Notes under the pieces: generated by a model
What the model was told of the DNA's origin: nothing
Databases searched by the model: none
Seen by the model: the letters and a program-made list of their open reading frames with translations, nothing else
DNA from: Caryophanales bacterium UBA2298
GTDB lineage: Bacteria; Bacillota_I; Bacilli_A; Izemoplasmatales; Hujiaoplasmataceae
NCBI GenBank assembly: GCA_002345425.1
Contig: DDWA01000055.1
Span: 1 to 12,372, forward strand
Direction of reading: 5' to 3'
DNA: 12,372 bases
Part shown: piece by piece, positions 7,109 through 12,372 of the stretch
Layout of the letters: each line of letters begins with the position of its first letter
Numbering within the stretch: the first letter of the stretch is position 1
Made by a program: the position numbers and the translations under genes

Positions 7109-7859
7109 ATATTGTGTAATTTTTAAAAACTTTGATTATTCTAATTAAAAGAATCGAATAAATAAAGATTTCTATCGGGGTTTTAATAATTCTTAGAGGT
7201 AATTGCGGGGCAAAAGGTATCTTATAAAGAATCATTACCCATAATGGCGTTAATATTAGGGTAACGATTAATTGTAAGATAATAACTGAGAAGATAATTC
7301 TTTGAGCACTATCGTCCTCAGTTCTTTTTTTATAGAGAAAATAAAGTGTAGATATAATACCGATTTCCCCAAGTGCCAGCATCAAATAAATTACCCAAGG
7401 TTGAAAACTCATTTCTGCACTGAGTCGGTTTTCGATGATTGAAATTATTTCTGTGATATTAAAGAATCCATATATTCCAAAAATCATCAAGATTATCAAA
7501 AGCGCAAAATTAAAAATCATAAACAGATTATGTTTGTTTATCTTTAAGTTATAGATTATCCCTGGTACAACTCCGTAAAGCACTGAGTTTAAGGTGAAAC
7601 CAGGAAAGAATGGTCCTGAAGGAACTCCAAATACCCAAATATAAACAAAATAACCTAATACGTCTTGAATAATCGCAGCTGTGATACCGATTTTCGGACC
7701 AAGGATGATAGATACAATAATTAATGGCAAATAACCAATACCGAATCTAATAATCGTTGAGTTGGGCGGATAAGATATAGAAACAACGCTTGAGAGAACA
7801 ACTCCTATCGCTACCATCAATCCAGTAAATATTATTCTTTGTAAGTTTCTATTTTTCAT
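7107..7859 (-). CDS. Folate-family ECF transporter S component (FolT-like), enlarged
   Basis: Membrane substrate-binding subunit of an energy-coupling-factor transporter; it would work with a shared EcfT/EcfA module encoded elsewhere. Family marks are the N-terminal helix (about 8-27), IRFGIGYLPLIIVSIILGP (37-55) and FFPGFTLNSVLYG (84-96). The C-terminal helices have LILTPLWVMILYKIPF (201-216) before PLRIIKTPIE. FolT proteins usually have about 170-180 residues and six helices. This one has 250, because about 65 extra residues with two more hydrophobic segments (about 112-130 and 154-176) lie between the PGFTL region and the C-terminal helices. The ATG at 7859 has AGAGG upstream and overlaps the end of ung by 11 bases. 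No riboswitch precedes it. Folate or another vitamin is likely; the substrate cannot be fixed from sequence. Confidence 0.82.
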   Translation of the reverse strand: MKNRNLQRIIFTGLMVAIGVVLSSVVSISYPPNSTIIRFGIGYLPLIIVSIILGPKIGITAAIIQDVLGYFVYIWVFGVPSGPFFPGFTLNSVLYGVVPGIIYNLKINKHNLFMIFNFALLIILMIFGIYGFFNITEIISIIENRLSAEMSFQPWVIYLMLALGEIGIISTLYFLYKKRTEDDSAQRIIFSVIILQLIVTLILTPLWVMILYKIPFAPQLPLRIIKTPIEIFIYSILLIRIIKVFKNYTI

Positions 7860-8544
7860 TTTTTCCTCTTAGTTTAAAATCAATCAATGTTTGATTGGTT
7901 AGTTTTAAAAATGCATTAATTTTGCTGAAAGGTTTTGAACCGAAGAAACCCCGATAAGCTGAAAGGGGTGATGGATGAACATTTTCAATGATAAAATGTC
8001 GATTGTTTGTTATTAAATTCTTTTTCGATTTAGCATAAGAACCCCATAATACAAAAATCACCGGTTCTTCTTTTTGATTAAGTATTTCTATAACCTTATC
8101 CGTGAATGTTTCCCAACCTATTTTAGAATGAGAAAGCGGTTGATTCTTTCTGACCGAAAGAATAGCATTTAATAACAAAACTCCAGATTTAGCCCAGTTG
8201 GTTAAATCACCGGAGTTGGAAGTTTCGATGTTAAGATCTGATTCTAATTCTTTATAAATATTTACCAGAGATGGCGGTAATAAAGTTCCGCCTGGAACTG
8301 AAAATGCCAGTCCCATTGCTTGGCCAGGGTTATGATAAGGATCTTGCCCAAGAATTAAAACCTTAGTATTCTCATATGAAGTCAAACAAAAAGCATTGAA
8401 TATCAAATCTTTAGGAGGATAACAGGTATAAGAGTCATACTCTTTCTCGATTGTTTTCAATAGCTTTGTAAAATATGGTTTTTGAGTTTCTTCATGCAAA
8501 TAAAAATCCCAGTCATTGTTAAATAACTTATTTTTTACTTGCAC
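7849..8544 (-). CDS. ung: Uracil-DNA glycosylase (family 1)
   Basis: Removes uracil from DNA to start base-excision repair. With the start chosen here it has 231 residues, close to the usual 220-230. The water-activating loop GQDPYH holds D68 (66-71). The uracil-binding region continues with GLAFSVPGG and PPSLVNIYKEL. WAKSGVLLLN follows, and the DNA-intercalation loop HPSPLSA holds H190 (190-196), with GFFGSKPFSK after it. I prefer GTG 8544 because AAGG (8554-8557) lies nine bases upstream and the family N-terminus begins here. The longer frame from GTG 8583 adds 13 residues without homologous counterpart and has a badly spaced ribosome site. It overlaps the cysteine-rich gene by 17 bases and the folT-like gene by 11, pointing to one polycistronic message. 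Confidence 0.96.
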   Translation of the reverse strand: MQVKNKLFNNDWDFYLHEETQKPYFTKLLKTIEKEYDSYTCYPPKDLIFNAFCLTSYENTKVLILGQDPYHNPGQAMGLAFSVPGGTLLPPSLVNIYKELESDLNIETSNSGDLTNWAKSGVLLLNAILSVRKNQPLSHSKIGWETFTDKVIEILNQKEEPVIFVLWGSYAKSKKNLITNNRHFIIENVHPSPLSAYRGFFGSKPFSKINAFLKLTNQTLIDFKLRGKNEK

Positions 8545-8680
8545 AGTTATCGACCTTGCAGCCTGAGCAACTGATATCTTCACAGCCTTCAGGCTTTTCT
8601 GTTTTTTCGTTTAGCGTATATGACCAAACATATAAGCCAACAATTATTAAAATAATTACTATAGCGATTATATATTCCAA
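8528..8680 (-). CDS. Small single-helix cysteine-rich membrane protein (FeoB-associated type)
   Basis: A 50-residue protein with one N-terminal hydrophobic helix (about 3-19), a charged linker (KTEKPEG) and a tail with four cysteines (33, 38, 41 and 46: CEDISCSGCKVDNC) ending in KK. Layout and size resemble the FeoB-associated Cys-rich membrane proteins common in Firmicutes, for which a role in ferrous iron or metal handling is proposed. No feoA/feoB is in this window. I take TTG 8680 as the start: it follows the pgm stop by one base and has GGAGAAGG (8690-8697) nine bases upstream. TTG 8689 directly abuts that site and is less likely. The longer frame from ATG 8719 would overlap pgm by 38 bases with no clear ribosome site. 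Confidence 0.65.
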   Translation of the reverse strand: MEYIIAIVIILIIVGLYVWSYTLNEKTEKPEGCEDISCSGCKVDNCASKK

Positions 8681-8681
8681 T

Positions 8682-10388
8682 TTATTCAACCTTCTCCACA
8701 AACTCATTGACACTTTCAAGTAGATTTTCCACTAAAATTTTTGAGTTTTCTAAACTATTACCTATAACCCCTGCATAAATTTTGAGTTTAGGTTCTGTAC
8801 CTGATGGTCTTAGAACGAACCAAGATTCATCATCCAAGTAGTATTTTAATACATTTGACTTCTCTAAGTCAATTGATTCTACCTTTTTATTGATATATCT
8901 CTCAGATAAAAGAAAATCTTCGGTTTTTATTATATTGTGGTTATTTATATTTTCGAGAGGATTTTGACGGAAATATTCCATAATTCTCTCAATTCTTTCT
9001 TGTCCCTCTTTACCAAGCAAATAAACATTCTTCAATCCTTCAAGATAATATCCATACTCATCATAAATTTCAATTAGTTTGTCATAAAGTGTTTTTTCTT
9101 CTGATACTAAATAATAATTAGCTGCTTCAGAAATCATTAGAATTGCTTGCAAGGAATCTTTATCTCTTACACCGTCATCAATTACATATCCGTATGACTC
9201 TTCGTAACCAAAAACAAACTCTCGATCTTCTGATTCTAAATATCTTGCTTGTTCACCGATGAATTTAAATCCGGTTAAAGTTGAGATTACATCCAAACCG
9301 AATGAACGAGCTATTTGAGCTCCTAAATCACTGGTTACTATAGTATTAAAAACAACGCCTTTATCTGGTAATAAACCATTTTTAAGTTTTTGGGTCAAGA
9401 TATAATATATCAATAAAGCTCCAGTTTGATTACCGTTTAACAGCAAATAATCATTATTATGTAAAACTGCGATACCTAATCTATCAGCATCTGGATCAGT
9501 TGCGATTAATAATTCGGCATGTAGTTTCTTTCCTAACTTTATCGCTAGATCATATGCACTTGCTTCTTCTGGATTAGGTAGTTTTACGGTTGAGAAATTA
9601 GGATCGGTAACCATTTGTTCTTCAACTGGGTATACTGTATATCCTTCTTCTTCTAAAAGTCTTTTTCCTAAATAGCCACTAGTGCCATGAAGTGGAGTAA
9701 AAACGACTTTTATTGGTTTTGATATGTCTTTGTTTATTGTAATAGATTTCACTAAATTCAAATAAGCTTTATCAATTTCTTCATCGATGTATTCTATTAA
9801 GTTTGAAGCTTCCAGTTCAGCAAGTGTCTTAGTTTTAATGGAAAATATATCTTCGGTTTTGTTCACATATTCGATGATGGTATTTGCATACCTAGGTGTG
9901 TACTGACAGCCGTATTCATCATAGATTTTATAACCGTTGTAATTAGGAGGATTATGACTGGCTGTAACAACTATTCCAGCTAGAGCGTGTAACTTTCTCA
10001 CTGCAAATGATAATTCTGGAGTTGGTCTCAGATCTGTAAAAAGGAAACTTTTAATGCCATAAGCGCCTAAAACTTTTGCACTTTCTTTTGCGAATTCTTT
10101 TGACATATGCCGATTGTCATGTGCAATTACAACACCTCTTGAAAGGTCCGATTCTTCATATGTATTTATTAAATATTGGGCTAAACCGTTGTTAGCCCTT
10201 CTAATAGTATAAATATTTAAACGATTTATTCCAGCTCCGAGAATACCACGCATTCCCCCGGTGCCAAAAGAGAGAGTAGTATAAAACATATCCTCTAATT
10301 CTTTATCATTTTTACCTAATAGTTCTTTTCTTAAATCCGGATCTAAGTCCGGATTATTTATCCATTTCGCAAATTCAGTTCTCCACAT
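8682..10388 (-). CDS. Phosphohexomutase (alpha-phosphoglucomutase/phosphomannomutase)
   Basis: Moves phosphate between C1 and C6 of hexoses, linking glucose-1-phosphate from glucan breakdown or for sugar nucleotide synthesis to glycolysis. Length is 568 residues, matching the Bacillus PgcA-type alpha-phosphoglucomutases. The motifs appear in order: FGTGGMRG (41-48), the phosphoserine loop TASHNPP (S144), the Mg2+ loop DPDADR (298-303), the sugar-binding loop GYEESYG (394-400) and the phosphate loop RPSGTEP (527-533). ATG 10388 has CGGAGGTC upstream. The gene is 14 bases downstream of the nitroreductase stop codon and is followed at once by the cysteine-rich protein. Specificity for glucose or mannose cannot be decided here. 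GYEESYG with this length favours phosphoglucomutase, and the GH13 enzyme nearby fits that. Confidence 0.95.
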   Translation of the reverse strand: MWRTEFAKWINNPDLDPDLRKELLGKNDKELEDMFYTTLSFGTGGMRGILGAGINRLNIYTIRRANNGLAQYLINTYEESDLSRGVVIAHDNRHMSKEFAKESAKVLGAYGIKSFLFTDLRPTPELSFAVRKLHALAGIVVTASHNPPNYNGYKIYDEYGCQYTPRYANTIIEYVNKTEDIFSIKTKTLAELEASNLIEYIDEEIDKAYLNLVKSITINKDISKPIKVVFTPLHGTSGYLGKRLLEEEGYTVYPVEEQMVTDPNFSTVKLPNPEEASAYDLAIKLGKKLHAELLIATDPDADRLGIAVLHNNDYLLLNGNQTGALLIYYILTQKLKNGLLPDKGVVFNTIVTSDLGAQIARSFGLDVISTLTGFKFIGEQARYLESEDREFVFGYEESYGYVIDDGVRDKDSLQAILMISEAANYYLVSEEKTLYDKLIEIYDEYGYYLEGLKNVYLLGKEGQERIERIMEYFRQNPLENINNHNIIKTEDFLLSERYINKKVESIDLEKSNVLKYYLDDESWFVLRPSGTEPKLKIYAGVIGNSLENSKILVENLLESVNEFVEKVE

Positions 10389-10402
10389 AACGACCTCCGG
10401 CT

Positions 10403-10942
10403 TTAATAAATATAATCAACTACTTTTTCTCTTCTAGGTTTTACTTCTGGTTCTTTACCCTTAGGATATCCTAAACAAATCGCTAAATCATGTTCATAAC
10501 CTTCCGGGATTTTTAAAAGACGATCAACATCTATCTTGTCAGCCTTATGATATAAATATCTTGTTTGGCCGATAATACATGAACCATAACCTAAAGATTT
10601 AGCTGCTAAAGCAATATTTTCAATTACGCAGCCGATATTTATTTCTGAGAATCCGGCAATTTTTGAACTTAAAACAATAACTGTTGGAGCGTGATAGAAA
10701 ATATGGGCTCCTTTTTCAACTTCGATTCCAAATCTCATCATTCCCTCAATTGCCATTTTATTAATTTCATCAATCCGTTCCTTATTGGTAATGACGGTTA
10801 AGTGCCAATCTTGTTTGTTTCTAGAACTAGGAGCATAAAGCCCACATTCAATAATCTTTTGCAGATCATTTTCAGGGATTGGCTTATCCAGATAAGATCT
10901 TATACTTCTTCTACTTAAAATTGTTTCAATTGTACTGTTCAT
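10403..10942 (-). CDS. Nitroreductase-family flavoprotein
   Basis: FMN-dependent NAD(P)H oxidoreductase fold, 179 residues; cytoplasmic. It shows the FMN-phosphate motif SRRSIRSY (10-17; R11, R12, S13, R15) and the flavin-contacting APSSRNKQDW (37-46). The central helix segment GCVIENIALAAKSLGYG (104-120) leads to SCIIG, with LGYPKGKEPEVKPR near the C-terminus. Family members reduce nitro compounds, quinones or flavin, or take part in cofactor metabolism; the physiological substrate is unknown. Two ATG codons are adjacent. I choose 10942, which leaves six bases after AGGAGG, over 10945. A TATAAA on the minus strand at 10983-10988 could be a weak internal promoter within the 46-base gap after the GDPD-like gene, but no good -35 accompanies it. 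Confidence 0.9.
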   Translation of the reverse strand: MNSTIETILSRRSIRSYLDKPIPENDLQKIIECGLYAPSSRNKQDWHLTVITNKERIDEINKMAIEGMMRFGIEVEKGAHIFYHAPTVIVLSSKIAGFSEINIGCVIENIALAAKSLGYGSCIIGQTRYLYHKADKIDVDRLLKIPEGYEHDLAICLGYPKGKEPEVKPRREKVVDYIY

Positions 10943-10988
10943 CATTTACCTCCTAAAAGTTAGAATGTCTTATCAAAAATATTTTATA

Positions 10989-11708
10989 CTACTCTAAGAT
11001 ATTAGTAAATAAAAAGTCTACATCATATTTAATCATTTTTTCAGCAGTTTCTTTTTCATTGACGACACCTGTAATAACCTTTAAACCTACTAGGTGTAAA
11101 TTTTTAATATATTCCCTTTTTAACTTATGGTGTTCAAGGTAAAGATTTATTCCATGTTTTTGACAGTATTCTAAAGTTTCATCATCAACTAAACGGGCAT
11201 TGTAATATAAAACACTACTCGGAAAAACTTTTTTTAGAACTTGTAAGTGTTTTTTGTTTTCAGCTATCAGACTAAAATTATCTTCAACATCATGTTCTTT
11301 TAGATATATATCTAATCTGGCAACCATATCAGTTTCTAAAGTGTCTTTGATTTTGATAAACATAAATTTGCGATATGCCTTGCATATTGAAAGATAATCT
11401 TCTAATCTGGGAATAAAAACAAATTCGTTTAAATCTCCAGTTTTCCGATCTACTAGTGCAAATTTTTTGATTTCATTGTAAGAGAAACTTGGGATATCCA
11501 AATTTAACATTCCATATTTTAATAAACTATCACAACCAGTAACAATATATTTATTATCTTTAGAAATTGATAGTTCACAACTTATGCCATAATAGGAACG
11601 ATTAGCCGCAGCTAAAAAAGAAAAAATCGTGTTTTCTGTTTCAATGCCGCTAAGACCATTATTAGCAACCATTCCTCTAAAATATTTATCGATTTTAATT
11701 GTATTCAT
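10989..11708 (-). CDS. Glycerophosphodiester phosphodiesterase-like protein, active site lost
   Basis: A 239-residue protein with the GDPD barrel pattern. MVANNGLSGIETENT (13-27) matches the family's IAHRG-GxxPENT. GISCELSISKD (41-51) matches GIELDVxLTKD. FIPRLEDYLSICK (98-110) matches IPTLEEVL. VITGVVNEKETAEKM then FLFTN at the end match the terminal barrel strand. Nearly all catalytic residues differ. The HRG histidine is N16 and its arginine N17. The metal ligands E and D of GIELD are S43 and E45. The HD pair is G58-C59. The glutamate of IEIK is K119. E25 of ENT is kept. It should not bind metal or hydrolyse phosphodiesters, and is probably a pseudoenzyme. The frame is intact and the product full length, so it is not a decaying pseudogene. 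I chose ATG 11708 (AAGGCGTG upstream) over GTG 11717. Confidence 0.8.
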   Translation of the reverse strand: MNTIKIDKYFRGMVANNGLSGIETENTIFSFLAAANRSYYGISCELSISKDNKYIVTGCDSLLKYGMLNLDIPSFSYNEIKKFALVDRKTGDLNEFVFIPRLEDYLSICKAYRKFMFIKIKDTLETDMVARLDIYLKEHDVEDNFSLIAENKKHLQVLKKVFPSSVLYYNARLVDDETLEYCQKHGINLYLEHHKLKREYIKNLHLVGLKVITGVVNEKETAEKMIKYDVDFLFTNILE

Positions 11709-11741
11709 CAATTTCACGCCTTTTTACTTTTTATATAATTT

Positions 11742-11750
11742 ATTGTAACA
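11742..11750 (-). promoter_or_regulatory. Possible extended -10 promoter for the GDPD-like operon
   Basis: On the minus strand TGTTACAAT carries TG-N before TACAAT, one mismatch from TATAAT. No -35 hexamer stands out. The start would lie near 11735, about 27 bases before the start codon. Nearby TATATAAA-like sequence (about 11730-11737) is an alternative. Confidence 0.4.
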
Positions 11751-11794
11751 CTAAATAAAGATTAATTGAACATCTTATTTAGAAAAATCTTGAG

Positions 11795-11825
11795 TTTTGG
11801 TATAATCATTCTTACAGGCGAGGTG
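11795..11825 (+). promoter_or_regulatory. Extended -10 promoter and ribosome binding site of the right-edge gene
   Basis: TTTTGGTATAAT (11795-11806) is a consensus TATAAT with TG-N, identical over 12 bases to the GH13 gene promoter at 4970-4981. GGCGAGGTG (11817-11825) follows as ribosome binding site, six bases before ATG 11832. Together with the minus-strand promoter at 11742-11750 it makes 11709-11831 a divergent control region. Confidence 0.7.
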
Positions 11826-11831
11826 TAAAAG

Positions 11832-12372
11832 ATGATTAGTAATGAAATTGGTGTTAATTTTTTAAATTTAGATTATAGTGTTATTAAAAGAAAAAACAAA
11901 ACTTTATCTTTAGTTTTTATGATTATTGCTATTTCATTTGGTTTAGTAGTAATCCCTTTTATTGTTATATTCCTGCTTAAAGAACCAGTTGAGATTAATG
12001 GAGTTATGCATCAATTCAACGAGCTAGAATATCAAACTTTTATGATAATATTTATTAGTGCTTTTGGCTTGGTAACATTAATATTTTTAATCGTTGCTTA
12101 TATTTTTAAAATTCAAAAACCCTCTGAATATATAATTTTAAATAAGGATAATAATTTTAGAAAATATTATCAAGTAAATTATAAGCGAAATCAAAGTTTA
12201 TTCATTACTGAAAATGGTGCATTTTACTATAATAAATTAACTGACCAAATCAGAAAAATAAGTGATTATCGAGAAATTCAAGTTTTAAAAGACAAATATA
12301 TATTTTGGCTGAATTGGGATGATATAAGTGATTACAAAATAATTAAGAAAAAGAACAAAAATAATTCTTACG
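11832..12372 (+). CDS. Unknown two-helix membrane protein, N-terminal 180 codons (cut by right edge)
   Basis: Open from ATG 11832 to the window end with no stop, and preceded by a consensus promoter and ribosome binding site, so surely a real gene. A short N-terminus with a basic patch (IKRKNK, 18-23) leads to a hydrophobic segment at about 24-49. A polar loop follows (50-67; EINGVMHQFNELEYQ), then a second segment at about 68-93. A hydrophilic, Lys/Asn/Tyr-rich region continues from 94. By the positive-inside rule the N-terminus and the long C-terminal part are cytoplasmic. The stretch after 98 (EYIILNKDNNFRKYYQ...FITENGAFYYN) looks like a small beta-rich PH-like domain, but this is a guess. 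I recognise no family, and the domain that would identify it may lie beyond the edge. Confidence 0.75.
   Translation, partial: MISNEIGVNFLNLDYSVIKRKNKTLSLVFMIIAISFGLVVIPFIVIFLLKEPVEINGVMHQFNELEYQTFMIIFISAFGLVTLIFLIVAYIFKIQKPSEYIILNKDNNFRKYYQVNYKRNQSLFITENGAFYYNKLTDQIRKISDYREIQVLKDKYIFWLNWDDISDYKIIKKKNKNNSY

Noticed and set aside
8545..8583. Longer N-terminus for Ung from GTG 8583
   Set aside because: The extra 13 residues overlap the cysteine-rich gene more deeply, lack a properly spaced ribosome site and have no counterpart in the family.
8681..8719. ATG 8719 as start of the cysteine-rich protein
   Set aside because: It lies within pgm without a clear ribosome site. TTG 8680 has GGAGAAGG at a good distance and gives the short N-terminus typical of such proteins.
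10976..10988. Promoter for the nitroreductase gene (TATAAA, minus strand)
   Set aside because: There is only a -10-like match in A+T-rich DNA with no -35 or TG extension. Co-transcription with the gene upstream explains the layout as well.
1..12372. UGA read as tryptophan (Mycoplasma code)
   Set aside because: The conserved proteins are full length under the standard code and their Trp positions are TGG wherever I checked them.
1..12372. CRISPR, insertion sequences, tRNA/rRNA, phage or defence genes
   Set aside because: I saw no direct-repeat array, transposase, terminal inverted repeats, tRNA-like cloverleaf or phage/defence motifs on either strand; almost all the DNA is accounted for by housekeeping genes.

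Overview
The window is A+T-rich bacterial chromosome, densely packed, with strong Shine-Dalgarno sites and short gaps. It resembles a low-GC Firmicute or a mollicute relative with the standard genetic code (Acholeplasma/Izemoplasma/Haloplasma-like). Every tryptophan codon I checked is TGG, so UGA is not read as Trp, which argues against Mycoplasma or Spiroplasma. None of the ten complete genes ends in TGA. The lineage guess rests on gene order and composition, not on any search.

Left block (1-4847, minus strand): read in the direction of transcription, this is gpmI, an unknown four-helix membrane protein, eno, terminator, secG with its own extended -10 promoter, a hairpin overlapping the secG stop codon, then rnr running off the left edge. 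It is a remnant of the common Firmicute order of lower-glycolysis genes followed by secG-rnr(-smpB-ssrA). smpB and ssrA would be expected just outside the window.

Middle (4848-7108): a divergent control region separates gpmI from a plus-strand GH13 enzyme. That enzyme most resembles the Thermotoga-type maltosyltransferase. The control region has a promoter on each strand and three consecutive dyad-symmetric sequences, one of them a near-match to a catabolite-responsive element. The GH13 gene ends at a strong bidirectional terminator shared with the next, convergent operon.

Right block (7107-11708, minus strand): read in the direction of transcription, this is a degenerate glycerophosphodiester phosphodiesterase homologue, a nitroreductase, a phosphohexomutase, a 50-residue cysteine-rich membrane protein, uracil-DNA glycosylase and a folate-family ECF transporter S component. 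The last four are contiguous or overlapping. A second divergent promoter region (11709-11831) leads to a plus-strand two-helix membrane protein cut by the right edge.

Together the genes describe intracellular alpha-glucan handling (maltosyltransferase, phosphoglucomutase) feeding lower glycolysis, plus housekeeping (RNA decay, secretion, DNA repair, vitamin uptake). I found no mobile element, CRISPR array, tRNA/rRNA or defence system. The most notable items are the active-site-dead GDPD homologue, the maltosyltransferase with its putative carbon-control operators, and the enlarged FolT-like protein.
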